Of a DNA stretch of 64,000 bases, positions 9,012-18,994 are shown in pieces. Position 1 is the stretch's first letter; each line of letters opens with the position of its first letter. Under the pieces are notes generated by a model. That model saw only the letters and a list, made by a program, of their open reading frames with translations. It was not told the origin of the DNA and searched no databases. Location: assembly GCA_905181765.1 (NCBI GenBank), contig CAJIYW010000001.1:248001-312000 (forward strand), read 5' to 3'. The stretch comes from Flavobacteriales bacterium UBA6772 (lineage in GTDB: Bacteria; Bacteroidota; Bacteroidia; Flavobacteriales; Flavobacteriaceae). A program made the position numbers and the translations under genes.

Positions 9012-9623
9012 TTAAAGTGCAACTGTTCTAGAATATTGCATAATATTAGTTTCTAAGCGTTTTAACATTGTATTCGATTTCTCTGAATATACCACATATT
9101 GGCATTTGTGAATACTTTGTGTGATTGCCATAAGATCTGTATACGTTGAACTTTTGGCTAAAAATTCTGCATCTTCTATATTAAAAATCTTTAATTGTGT
9201 CATGTTTAGGCCTTCGGATAAAAGCAGCTTACACACTGTTTTAGGGGTAGCAATAAGAATATCTACACCTTCAAAAATTTCAGAAGTAAGCACTTCTATA
9301 TGAAATTTGTCATCACAGGTATATACACGTAAAGAAGTATGTCTTGTATATTTTAAAATAGTTTCTTCTAATTCAAAAGCACGTTCTCTGTTTTCTACTA
9401 AAATAATAGCTCTTGGAGCAACACCAACTTCTTCACATTTCAATTTTTGTAAAGTAGTAAGTATCAAAGCAGTTGTTTTTCCGCTGTTTTTTGGTGCTGT
9501 GCAATAGATATTTGCACCACTTTTAATGAAAGGAATACTTTTACTCTGAAAAGGAGTAGGTGCAGTTATTTCAAAAAAAGCTAGCTTCTCTTTGATATCG
9601 GAATGTAATTTTTTAAAAGGCAT
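9012..9623 (-). CDS. Single-domain DEAD-box-like protein (helicase N-terminal half only)
   Basis: 203-residue protein matching only the first RecA-like domain of DEAD-box helicases. It has a Q-motif-like start (APTPFQSKSIPFIKSGANI), Walker A as PKNSGKT, IIL-type motif Ia, ATPKT (motif Ib) and motif II degraded to IEDAE. It ends YSEKSNTMLKRL without any second domain, and no helicase C-terminal sequence is visible downstream in other frames, so it is not a simple frameshift. Without domain 2 it cannot be a normal helicase. It may be a regulatory or RNA-binding relic. ThiE is downstream on the same strand, 49 bases away. Confidence 0.8.
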   Translation of the reverse strand: MPFKKLHSDIKEKLAFFEITAPTPFQSKSIPFIKSGANIYCTAPKNSGKTTALILTTLQKLKCEEVGVAPRAIILVENRERAFELEETILKYTRHTSLRVYTCDDKFHIEVLTSEIFEGVDILIATPKTVCKLLLSEGLNMTQLKIFNIEDAEFLAKSSTYTDLMAITQSIHKCQYVVYSEKSNTMLKRLETNIMQYSRTVAL

Positions 9624-9740
9624 AGGAAATAAAGAGATAATGGTTTATTTTTCTTAATTATAGGGGCAAATATACAATTAAAAAGAGTTTGTTATTCCGA
9701 AGTAGGAGGAATCTCATAAAAAATGATCTAAGCTATAAAG

Positions 9741-10121
9741 TTATAAGATAGGGCATGCATACTTTGTTAAAAGTTCTAATGAAACATATTTTAAAGCAAG
9801 TGCATGCGTAGCTTTTAAATCAACAAGTGGTGCGGCGTTGGCTTTTTCTGCTTGTTTCCATCTAGAAACACATAAGCACCATTTATCGCCTGGTTTTAAG
9901 CCAGGAAAGTTCCAATGTGGTATTGGAGTCATTAAATCATTTCCTTTAGAAAAAGAATACTCTAAAAATGTTTTGGTAACTACTGCACAGACTACGTGTG
10001 TACCAAAATCATCTGGCGTAGTATTACAAAAACCGTCACGTAAATATCCTGTCATAGGATTGCATGAACAGGTATCTAAAAGCCCTCCTAAAACATTTAA
10101 TACGGGTTTTGTATTTGTCAT
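9741..10121 (-). CDS. DUF2237 family protein
   Basis: 126-residue soluble protein with the features of DUF2237: NVLGG at the start, CSCNPMTGYLRDGFC, GTHVVCAVVT, FLEYSFSKGNDL and a WCLCVSRW centre, ending with a conserved Ala-Leu-Lys-Tyr region. The cysteines (CSC, FC, CLC) are conserved in the family and could bind a metal or be redox active, but no activity is known to me. It stands alone between the DEAD-like gene and the CotH-family gene. Confidence 0.85.
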   Translation of the reverse strand: MTNTKPVLNVLGGLLDTCSCNPMTGYLRDGFCNTTPDDFGTHVVCAVVTKTFLEYSFSKGNDLMTPIPHWNFPGLKPGDKWCLCVSRWKQAEKANAAPLVDLKATHALALKYVSLELLTKYACPIL

Positions 10122-10165
10122 ACTTTTTAAATTCAGGTCAATTAAAATATATAAAATAAAATTAT

Positions 10166-13100
10166 TTATTCTTTAAAAATTTTAGTAGAAAATTGTACCC
10201 CATTTATTCCCTTTAAACTTAAAAAATACATTCCTTTTTTAAGATCACTAATATTTATTTGTCCTGTTTTAAAATTTACTTGAAACGTTTTTATTTGTTG
10301 ACCTAGCGGATTAAAAATTATAATTTCTTCTAGTATTTGTTTAGAGGTTATCGTCAATTTTTCTTTCGTCGGATTTGGATATACTGTAAAATCTATTTCA
10401 TTAGAATTAAAGACAGTTGTATTTAAAACTGCATCCGAACTTGCTTTCCAACTGCTCGCCAAAGCATTGTCAGAATTAACATCTATCAATTCTAAATAAA
10501 AACCATCACCATCAGCAGTTTCTGGCCAAGGCGCGCTATCTGTGTATTCCACTTGATCAATGATATTCCCAAAAGCGTCTGCTAATACTAAATTCTGACT
10601 ACTATTTGATAAATCTCTATCAAATCTACCATAAGCTTCAAGTCCATATCTATCGAAAAAAACGTCTGTATTTCCAGCTAACTGAATCGATTGTGCAGGT
10701 GAAATAGTTGCATTTTCTTCAAATTGATAGGATACACCTAGTTTGCTTAAATACACACCAGTTAAATTTACAGTTGTAGTTCCTATATTTTGAATCTCTA
10801 TAAACTCTAAATCCTTGCTTTCAGGAAAAGTGTCTGTTTCTAATGGATTATAGCTAATCTTAGAAATTACCAAAGAAGGTGTTTCTATTGAATTACAATT
10901 AGAAAATGCACCAAGGTTGTTTCGCATCCATGTAATTCTTTCTTGAATCCAAACTTTCATATTGGCTATTTCTCCAGAAAAATCATCTATTGTTTCCCAA
11001 CGCTCATTTTCTCTTTCAGTAGCTTCAGAAATTAATTCTGCAGTATTATCAATTAAATTAGAGAGGTAGTTAAAACTTAGTGGCTGTCCTTCTTCAGTTA
11101 ATTCGTCAAAGCGTTTTGCTAAATAACATTTAAAAGTTGAATTATTAAAAAGGTCTCCCCAAAAATAGGAACCTGTATTGCTGTAGTTAAATTGCCATAC
11201 ATAGGTTTGACTTCTGTCATAAGGAGTTCCAAAAAAATCAAATAAATCATTGCCATAGGTTAAATTATAATCCCAAACAGGTCCTGCTCTTAACTTTCCG
11301 CCTCTGTCTTTATGATAATACGTACTAAGGGCATAGGCATCTGCATTTGAGGCAATTTCTGCTATTAACATATAATCTACAAAAGATGGGATGTCTATAA
11401 TAGAAGGATAACCACTTGTTATATTAGAATTAGTAGCATTATTATCTAAACTTCTAAAAACCGACTCTATATATGAAGATTGTTGTGTGTAATATCATCT
11501 GAATTTGGTTTTTCATGAATATAAACAGCACCGTTGCTATACCAAGCAGCAGGATTTTCATCAGAAACTCTATCTGTCTGCATTAGATAACCACCTGAGA
11601 TCTCTGGGAATGAATTTTCATCATCAGATAATTTTGCAATATTTACACGATCTCCATCACGTTTTATTTTTTCAGAGAGTGCATATAAACCGATATAATC
11701 GCCATTAAGCACCACTTCACAATACTTTAAATTGGCAGCATATTGCCCCATTTCCCTTGACATTTCATAACTAATATAGTCTCGCATCATACTATCATCA
11801 AAGGCAAATGAATTTAAAATCCAATCATCTTCTTTTGGCATCCCTAATAATTTTACGCCTTTATCTTCTATACCATCATCTTCTAAAGTATCAATACCGT
11901 ATGGTTTTTTAGGCAATGCCTGAGAAGAAGATCCTCTAGTTTCAATACCAATAGTACCTGAATAATTTAAAAAGTCATCATTATTAGCATCCGTTAGAAA
12001 ATTTCGAGCACCATCAGGTCTTTGAATTATTTTCATAGTACCAAGTATTTTTGGCTCGTCAGGAATTTCTGCACCATTTTCTGTATTGATAATAATGATG
12101 GGTAAGTTACTACTTGTAAATGAGCTATTATTTAAAATATAGGATTTAATAGATATCGAAGATGGTAAATAATTCTCTAAAAATATTTGTGCTCGCACAG
12201 TTGTATTTTCATTAATTTCAATAGGATTTGTATATATTGGAGAAGTTTCTGTAGGATTATTATCACCAATTGTATACCGTATTACTTCCTCTGAAGCATT
12301 TCCAGATAAACTTAAACTTATGGGTGCATTAATAAGGCCACCTTGGTTAGAAAAAACAACTTCACTTTGAACACTTCCTACATATTCTTGATTAGAATTT
12401 TTATAACCGGGAGTAGTATCTGCATAACTTACAATATCTCCAGAAGTTATAGATACTCCAATTGATGTATTTTCTGGAAGGTTCTCTGCAATTATTTGAT
12501 GAATAAGATCGCCAGAAGCATTATTTAAACGTATTGTTTCTGAACCTGATGATATTTTAAAATTTGTATGGAGATTATTCGTCGTTAGGCCTAAAATGGC
12601 AGGTGGTTCAATACCAGTAGTATTTTGACTTGAAAAAATTGCCGATAAAAAAGGTATTATTGTAAAATCGGAGGAGTTTGCACTGATATTGTGTGCTTGA
12701 ATGGTTAAGATATTTTCACCTTCATTTAAAGTTGTATTGAAATCTGTAATCATAAACCTTTCCGGGCTTCCTCCGGAATATATTATGGCCTCATGATCTG
12801 TTATAGTTCCTGAGTTATACGCTGGTGGTGCGCCATTAATATTAGCTCTTGCAACTTCATTTCCATTTATATAGGCAACAAAGGCGTCATCATAATCCAT
12901 ATCTAAAAATAAAGAAGAAATAGAAGCGAGGTTATTAATTGTAAATGTTTTTCTAAGATATATCGATTGTGTGCCATTTGGAATAATGGTAGCATCATCT
13001 CCATCAGCAAAGCCGAAGCCTGATAAACCTGAAGACCAACTTGAATCATCAAAACTTAATGAGTTCCAGTTAGAATTGGGTTCGGAAGTTGGAATTAGGT

Positions 13101-13461
13101 ATTTAAATTCATTTCCTTGATTGATGAGTGTTCTTGGATAGTTAATAGTAGTGCGATCTTTTGATGAAGCCCATAACACCATGTATTGGTCAGGAGTTAG
13201 TGTGATATTAGGAAATATCCATTTTGTAATACCATCTACATCATCAGATAAAGACCAACCATTTATTGAAACATCTTGGGTTCCAAAATTATGAATTTCT
13301 AACCAGTCTGGGTTATCTCCATCTTCATCTAGATAAACAGAATTAGAGGAAACTACTTCATTTATTCTTACTGTTTGTGCTGTTAAATTATAGATACTAA
13401 CTACAAAAAACAAGGATAAATACCTCATTTTATTGTTATTCAAAATATTTATTTTCTGCAT
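10166..13461 (-). CDS. Secreted CotH-family protein with lamin-tail domains and type IX sorting signal (frame interrupted)
   Basis: ~1,095-residue exported protein. It starts with a signal peptide (start at 13461, or the internal ATG at 13428 giving MRYLSLFFVVSIYNLTAQ). Then come a lamin-tail domain (INEVVSSNS..DWLEIHN), a galactose-binding-like stretch, and a CotH core (RGSSSQALPKKPYGI, DWILNSFAFDDSMMRDYISYE, and after the break KLRAGPVWDYNLTYG). A second lamin-tail domain and a type IX sorting domain (TVYPNPTKEKLTI...KGMYFLSLKG) follow. The frame breaks near 11487 in an ACACAC run; coding resumes as TQQSSYIESVFRSLDNN. CotH proteins are atypical kinases in spore coats; in flavobacteria the role is unknown. 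The sorting signal predicts secretion or surface attachment. Confidence 0.85.
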
Positions 13462-14313
13462 TTATCTCTTGTTTAATTAACATGTATTAGAATATGTATA
13501 TCCGTTCTAAAGGAAACTACTAAAGATGTAAAGTTAACTAATTAAAATATTTTCACCTATTGATTTTACAATACATAAACTATACTAAAGTTTTTTAATG
13601 TAGGGTTTACATGTATTCGAATAGAAATTCTACAAGGATTTTTTAAAAATTAGAAAATATAGTTTAGATAGTTCTTTAATTCTTTTCAGTCAGTAGTTTC
13701 ATTAACTGCTTTTTTAATGAATTGATCTTTATTATAATGTGTTACTTTATTTAATTTTACTTAAAAAGTAATTAAATCGTTATATAAAATTATAACTATC
13801 AAATAGACCTACATATCCATAAGGCGTAATTTATTTTAACATAATATCTTTAGACTTATATGTGATATTATTTGCAAATAGCATCAAAACAGCGATACAG
13901 AATTTACTGCATATTTTTACTATATTGTTCTGTGTTATGAATCTTTTTTTGAGTAAAAAGCTATAAAATCATCAATCTTCTTTATTTTTTTTCTAAAAGT
14001 TTCTTTAAAACAATGGAATGGAAAAATAAAACATACTACATTCTTTTATAATATTCAATTTTAATATTCAATTTTAATATGAGATTATATTAAAAAACAC
14101 ATTAAAATTAAATCTCAAAATTCTTCAATAAAAATTTATCTACTTAATAAATTATTTTACGAACGATTTAAATTTTGTTTTAGATAAGTTTTGTGTTGGC
14201 AAATGAATATAATTCATTTAAATAGTACATAACAGTATAGTTTACTGTAATACTAATTATATATGAATATATATATAGTTTTGTCATATAAAAATGAACT
14301 TAAATAATTAAAA
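13462..14313. other. 852-base intergenic region, no gene seen
   Basis: Very AT-rich spacer between divergent genes (CotH-family leftward, homoserine-dehydrogenase-like rightward). Nothing codes convincingly. It holds a perfect 12-base palindrome TATTTGCAAATA at 13869-13880, and a TAnnTTTG element (TAGTTTTG, 14276-14283) 31 bases before the rightward gene that lacks a well-placed TTG partner. Confidence 0.6.
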
Positions 14314-15352
14314 ATGGTAAAAATAGTATATGTAGGATTTGGAATTGTATCACAAGGATTAGCTGAAATTATTTTAAGAAATAATTCGGTATTACCACTG
14401 GATAAAAATATAGAGGTACAAACAGTAGGAATTTTGGATACAATAAAAGGTAGTAAGCTCGATACTAAGGGTATAAATATGCAGCATATACTTGCAAATG
14501 CTAATAATGGTGATTATAGTTTGTTAACAGAAAATATACTTGACATTCCTAAAGCAATACAAGAAATTAATGCAGATATAGTAATAGAGGCTAGTTTCAC
14601 TGATATTAAAACAGGGCAACCAGCAATATCCCATATAGAAACTGCACTAAATTCTGATAAACATGTTGTTACCACGAATAAAGGTCCTTTTGCTTTAGCG
14701 TATGAAGAGATTTTTAATTTAGCCAAATTAAAGAGAAAAACTTTAGCAATTGAAGGAACTGTAATGAGTGGTACCCCTATTATAAATGTTTTGAATACTG
14801 GTCTTTTAGGTTCAGACATAACTGCTGTAAGCGGTATTATGAATGGAACATCTAATTATATTTTATCTAAAATGGAAGTAGGAATGACTTATAATGATGC
14901 ACTTTCACAGGCACAAAAGCTTGGATATGCAGAAGCAGACCCTACAAGTGATGTTGAAGGATTAGATACTTTAGCTAAGGTAATGATTTTGGCAAATGTT
15001 GTTTTTGATGCTCAATTAATTCAAGAAATATTGAAGTAAAGGGAATCTCTAAATTACACTTTCAGATGTGCAAGAAGCAGCAGCAGATAATAAGAGATGG
15101 AAACTAATTGGAAGCGTTTGGAAGGATGATAAAGGTATTGTCATGGTTCTAGTCTGCCCTAAATTATACCAATGAATGATTCATTATATAGTATTTCAGA
15201 TGCGACTAATGCTTTAAAAATAACCTCTAATATTTTAGGGAGATACTACAATTGTTGGAGCAGGAGCAGGGAAAATTGAAACAGGTTTTGCTTTGTACAA
15301 TGATATTATATCAATAGTTAACAGTGAAAAATTAAAACATGGTAAAATATAA
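14314..15352 (+). CDS. Homoserine-dehydrogenase-like protein (frame interrupted about four times)
   Basis: NAD(P)-binding domain (VYVGFGIVSQGLAE), then the dehydrogenase core TTNKGPFALAY, GIMNGTSNYIL and YAEADPTSDVEGLDTLAKV, close to the homoserine dehydrogenase signature. The first frame stops at 15039. The C-terminus continues in other frames as NIEVKGIS, TLSDVQEAAADNKRWKLIGSVW, PMNDSLYSISDATNALKITSN and TIVGAGAGKIETGFALYNDI to a TAA at 15350-15352. The breaks near 15026, 15054, 15172 and 15240 fit one-base changes in short homopolymers. There is no aspartate-kinase domain. It overlaps an aldehyde dehydrogenase by 14 bases, so it may use a homoserine-like substrate in catabolism rather than threonine synthesis. 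Confidence 0.78.
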
Positions 15353-16742
15353 AAAAAATACAAGTGCCATAACTGTTTATAATAGTTATACAGGTGATAA
15401 AATCGGAACAGTTCCTCAGTCGACTAAGCAAGATGTAATGCATGCACTTGATTTAGCAAAAATAGGAGAGAGCAATTGGTAGAAAAATGCCAGCTTCTAA
15501 AAGAATAGCAATTCTTAAAAAGCCCGAACCATAATGGAGCGAGAATTTGATGTATTATCAAATCTCATCGCAACAGAAGGAATAAAAACAATAGTTCAGG
15601 CAAGAAAAGAAGTCACTAGAGCTTTAAATACCATGCAACTTTCTGCAGAAGAAGCAGGAAGAATAATTGGAGCCACCATTCCGTTTAATGCTGTTCCAGG
15701 TTCAGAGGATCGGACTGGGTACGAAACCAAAGTCTCTATTGGTATTGTTGTTGCTATTACACCTTTTAATGACCCTTTAAACTTGGTTTGTCACAAACTT
15801 GGTCCAGCAATTGCAGCAGGTAATCCAGTAATATTAAAACCGAGTGATTATACCCCTTTAGTAGCTATTAAATTTGGAAAAATACTTTTTGAGGCTGGTT
15901 TACCAAAAGAGATGTTAAGTATTATTACAGGTTCACCAGAAGTGTTTGGAGATTCTTTAATTAGTGATGATAGAATACGACTTATAAGTTTTACGGGTGG
16001 AGTAGAAGCAGCAAAAGTTATCCAGAGAAAAGCAGGTTTAAAGAAAATAGTGATGGAACTTGGTTCTAATTCTCCTGTAATCGTTTTATCGGATGCTGAT
16101 TTAGAAGACGCTGTTCAATCTTGTGTTTCAGGAGCATTTTTTGCAAGTGGCCAAAATTGTGTTGGTGTTAAACGAATTTTTGTTGAAGAGACTGCTTATG
16201 ATTCATTCATAAATAACTTTTCTCAATTAACGGCTACTTTAAAAATTGGTTCACCTTTATCAGAAGATATTGACATTGGTCCTATTATAAGTAGAGAATC
16301 GATTCATCAAATTGATAAATTTATTACTGAAAGTATAGCGCATGGCGCAAAACTAATTAGCGGGGGAAAAACAATAGGAAATTGTTATACACCTACCATA
16401 TTAGAGGCTGACTGTAACAATGATATTGCCAATTGCAAAGAAGTTTTTGGACCTGTTGTAACCATATCAAAAGTAAAAAATTTAGAAGAAGCTATAGCAT
16501 GCTGCAATAAATCACCTTTTGGTTTGCATACGGCAATTTTTACGAATGATATTAACAATGCACACAAGGCAATTAATGAATTGGAGTGCGCTGGTGTTAT
16601 GATTAACGATTCTACAGATTATAGAATAGATGCAATGCCTTTTGGTGGCGTTAAAAGTAGTGGAATCGGCAGAGAAGGAGTAAAGTCTGCTATTGAAGCC
16701 ATGACTGAAACCAAAGTTGTTTGTTTCAAATTAAAAATATAA
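15339..16742 (+). CDS. Aldehyde dehydrogenase family protein (frame interrupted)
   Basis: NAD(P)-dependent oxidation of an aldehyde to an acid. The ATG at 15339 lies inside the end of the preceding gene. The N-terminus (SAITVYNSYTGDKIGTVPQS) is broken by a TAG near 15481, where one extra T would account for it, and again near 15520 in an A run. From 15534 on it is intact. MELGSNSP carries the general-base glutamate, GQNC the catalytic cysteine, and EVFGPV and MPFGGVKSSGIGREG follow. Length is ~465 residues after correction, normal for the family. Substrate unknown. Co-translation with the homoserine-dehydrogenase-like gene and a convergent AsnC-type regulator point to an amino-acid-derived aldehyde. 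Confidence 0.82.
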
Positions 16743-16771
16743 ACAAAATTAATTTTTTCAATTAGTAGGTA

Positions 16772-16817
16772 TAAAGGAGAAATTCAAATTAAAATAATGA
16801 TTCGATCTTCTCCTTTA
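16772..16817. terminator. Shared hairpin between convergent genes
   Basis: TAAAGGAGAA (16772-16781) is perfectly complementary to TTCTCCTTTA (16808-16817) with a 26-base loop, between the ends of the aldehyde dehydrogenase and the AsnC-type gene. No long T run follows on the + strand, so strength is uncertain. Confidence 0.4.
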
Positions 16818-17312
16818 TTCATTATCTAAATAAATAGGAAACAATGGGTTTTGTGAGAAATCGTAAATCAATGAAGTTTCTATACTTTTTACATAATCTT
16901 TTGTAACATGATCCATTACAAAATCTCTTAAATGATTTTTATCTCTTACTGCAATGTAGAGCAGAAAATCTATTTGTCCTGCTAAATGGTAAATATTCAC
17001 AACTTCAGGTAACAAAGACATTGCATTTTGAAAATGATCTACTTGATCTTTTGTGTTTTTAGTTAATTTTATAGCAACCATTGCTTCTATATTCGTACCC
17101 AATTTAGAAGAATCAACAATAGCATGAAATCCGAAGAATATTTTTTTTCGCTGCAATTTGCGCATCCTTTCAGAGCAGGTAGATTCTGCAATACCAACTT
17201 CTGCAGCAATTTGCTTGTTAGACAATCTAGCATTCTTTTGTAAGAGTCTAATTATTTGTTCGTCTGTTTTGTCTAATTCGTTAGTTATGTTATTTTTTCG
17301 CATAGTATCCAT
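16815..17312 (-). CDS. Lrp/AsnC-family transcriptional regulator
   Basis: 165-residue regulator. The N-terminal winged helix-turn-helix reads LDKTDEQIIRLLQKNARLSNKQIAAEVGIAEST. The C-terminal RAM (ligand-binding) domain runs from about residue 75 (AMVAIKLTKNTKDQVDHFQN). Members bind amino acids and control nearby metabolic genes, usually as dimers or octamers. Its position facing the dehydrogenase pair suggests it senses their substrate. The ATG at 17312 is followed by a second Met at codon 4; either start would keep the whole DNA-binding domain. Confidence 0.92.
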   Translation of the reverse strand: MDTMRKNNITNELDKTDEQIIRLLQKNARLSNKQIAAEVGIAESTCSERMRKLQRKKIFFGFHAIVDSSKLGTNIEAMVAIKLTKNTKDQVDHFQNAMSLLPEVVNIYHLAGQIDFLLYIAVRDKNHLRDFVMDHVTKDYVKSIETSLIYDFSQNPLFPIYLDNE

Positions 17313-17436
17313 ATTTATGATGTTCTTAATATTTATTACATTGTAAAAGTGTAATAATACAAAATTATAAATTATCCCTGATAAACCAAAATCGTAGGTT
17401 TATCATATGGAGCCCGTGAATGCTAAACATTTTGAG

Positions 17437-17815
17437 TTATAAACATTCTTCACACGTTCCTTGAAGTAATATTTGAGACACATCAACTGTACGATTAGGA
17501 ATCGTAGGAATAAGAACATCTGTGGATAAACAATCTACTTTTCCACAATCCGAACATTGAAAATGTGGATGCACATCATGATGCACATCACTGGAGCAAC
17601 CACTACATTTTGCATACCATTTATGTCCGTTTTTACCTAAGAACGAATGCAAAAAACCATCATCTTCTAGCTTGTCTAAAACACGATATATAGTTGTTTT
17701 ATTCATTTTTAAATGAAGGCGCTCTATCAATGCTAATCACAGAAATAGCCGTTAAGTGTTTTTCAAATTCATCAACCAGCAGTTTAACTGATTTTGTTTT
17801 CCTTAAAATTCCCAT
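17437..17815 (-). CDS. Fur-family repressor, Zur-like (frame interrupted)
   Basis: Metal-responsive repressor of ~126 residues. It starts MGILRKTKSVKLLVDEFEKHLTAIS at 17815 and changes frame near 17728, where one extra base would give ISLIERLHLKMNKTTIYRVLDKLEDDG, the Fur recognition helix. The C-terminal part has many ligands: CSGC, HHDVHPHF, CSDCGKVDC and CEEC; the last CxxC pair normally holds the structural zinc. Divergent orientation to a zinc-handling operon, with strong palindromes between, makes a zinc sensor the best guess. Iron, manganese or peroxide sensing is not excluded by sequence alone. The palindrome 46 bases upstream could also give autoregulation. Confidence 0.85.
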
Positions 17816-17860
17816 GATACAAATATAGAGCAACGACAGTGTAGAAAAAAATAAAACTTT

Positions 17861-17887
17861 AATTAATGCAACTAAGTTGCATTAATT
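17861..17887. promoter_or_regulatory. Putative Zur operator 1 (perfect 12+3+12 palindrome)
   Basis: AATTAATGCAAC (17861-17872), TAA, GTTGCATTAATT (17876-17887): the arms are perfectly complementary. It covers the -33 TTG (17877-17879) of the rightward promoter, so binding would block transcription. The core TGCAAC-N3-GTTGCA recurs at 17905-17919 and 28086-28100. Confidence 0.8.
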
Positions 17888-17906
17888 GATAAAAATACTA
17901 TATTTG
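17877..17906 (+). promoter_or_regulatory. Promoter of the zinc operon
   Basis: TTG at 17877-17879 and TATATTTG (TAnnTTTG) at 17899-17906, spacer 19 bases, match the Bacteroidota consensus. Both elements are buried in palindromes (operators 1 and 2). The MerC-like start codon is only 25 bases downstream of the -7 box. Confidence 0.7.
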
Positions 17907-17919
17907 CAACTTGGTTGCA
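17905..17919. promoter_or_regulatory. Putative Zur operator 2
   Basis: TGCAAC (17905-17910), TTG, GTTGCA (17914-17919). The core is the same as operator 1, with poorer flanks. It overlaps the -7 box and the expected transcription start. The centres of operators 1 and 2 are 38 bases apart. Confidence 0.7.
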
Positions 17920-17931
17920 TTAAAATAACTT

Positions 17932-18336
17932 ATGATAGTATTAAAACAAAAAACAGACCTTATAGGAGCAATAGCAAGTACATTGTGTCTTACGCATTGT
18001 ATTGCTACCCCCTTTATTTTTATAGCTCAAAGTTGTTCAATAGTTTGTTGTGATAGCACACCTGTTTGGTGGGGTGCTTTAGACTATTTCTTTTTAGTAA
18101 TTTCTTTTTTTGCTGTATATCGTTCTACACAAACAACTTCTAGTTATTGGATAAAACCTTTTTTATGGTTGAGTTGGAGTGTATTATTTATAATAATAAT
18201 GAACGAAAAAATAACATGGTTTTCTTTAAGTGAGCAAGCTATTTATTTTCCAGCACTTGCATTAATAGTATTGCACCTTTACAATAAAAAATATTGCCAA
18301 TGTAACAACAATAAATGCTGCACTAATGAAGGGTAA
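17932..18336 (+). CDS. MerC-domain membrane protein
   Basis: 134-residue protein with four hydrophobic segments. It has the MerC-like start DLIGAIASTLCLTHCIATPFIF, where a Cys and a Cys-Ile pair lie in the first helix, and ends in a cysteine-rich cytoplasmic tail (YCQCNNNKCC). MerC proteins move mercury or other soft metals. As the first gene under the Zur-like operators, this one is more likely to handle zinc. The ATG at 17932 is close behind the promoter. It overlaps folE by 11 bases. Confidence 0.82.
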   Translation: MIVLKQKTDLIGAIASTLCLTHCIATPFIFIAQSCSIVCCDSTPVWWGALDYFFLVISFFAVYRSTQTTSSYWIKPFLWLSWSVLFIIIMNEKITWFSLSEQAIYFPALALIVLHLYNKKYCQCNNNKCCTNEG

Positions 18337-18991
18337 AGAACAAATTCAAATCATAGGAGACAATCATTTTTCAACAAGTATTAAAACACCTTTACGAGCA
18401 GATGCCTTTGATACATCAGATGATGAGAAAATTAAAAATATACAACATCATTTTAAAATGATCATGCAGGAGATGGGGCTAGATTTAACGGATGATAGTT
18501 TATCTGGAACTCCGTATCGAGTTGCAAAAATGTATGTAAAAGAATTGTTTTATGGATTGAATCCAGCTAATAAACCAAAACTTTCAATATTTGAAAACAA
18601 GTACGGATATAAAAAAATGCTGATTGAACAAAATATCACGATAGATTCTGCTTGTGAACATCACTTTTTACCAATAATCGGACATGCTAATGTAGCATAC
18701 ATTCCAAAAGACAAGGTAATTGGATTGTCTAAAATTAATCGTTTAGTAGATTATTATGCACGTCGTCCGCAAGTTCAAGAACGTTTGGTGCTTCAAATTT
18801 TAAATGACTTGCAGGAAGTTTTAGATACTAAAGATGTTATTGTTTCGGTAACCGCAAAACACCTTTGTGTGTCTTCAAGAGGAATTAAAGACCAAAGTAG
18901 TTTTACAACTACTTTAGAATACGGTGGCTGCTTTTCAAAAACCGAAGTTCGAAATGAATTCTTAAAAGTAATTACAAATCAAAAATTATAA
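18326..18991 (+). CDS. folE: GTP cyclohydrolase I (FolE, type IA)
   Basis: Converts GTP to dihydroneopterin triphosphate, first step of folate and pterin synthesis; normally a zinc enzyme. 221 residues. The zinc ligands are present: Cys110 and His113 in SACEHHF and Cys181 in KHLCVSSRG. The RRPQVQERL segment and SGTPYRVAKMY are also typical. A zinc-dependent FolE under a zinc repressor is unexpected, because the usual zinc-sparing substitute is the unrelated FolE2. It may be a second copy made to secure folate supply in starvation, or one with altered metal use. The genome outside the window would have to show another folE. Confidence 0.92.
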   Translation: MKGKEQIQIIGDNHFSTSIKTPLRADAFDTSDDEKIKNIQHHFKMIMQEMGLDLTDDSLSGTPYRVAKMYVKELFYGLNPANKPKLSIFENKYGYKKMLIEQNITIDSACEHHFLPIIGHANVAYIPKDKVIGLSKINRLVDYYARRPQVQERLVLQILNDLQEVLDTKDVIVSVTAKHLCVSSRGIKDQSSFTTTLEYGGCFSKTEVRNEFLKVITNQKL

Positions 18992-18994
18992 AAA

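Noticed and set aside
9741-10176. + strand frame of 112 codons opposite DUF2237
   Set aside because: The minus-strand DUF2237 protein explains this DNA; the + frame has no recognisable pattern.
13869-13880. 12-base palindrome TATTTGCAAATA as another zinc operator
   Set aside because: It lacks the TGCAAC-N3-GTTGCA core, is unique, and lies in an AT-rich spacer far from any start codon.
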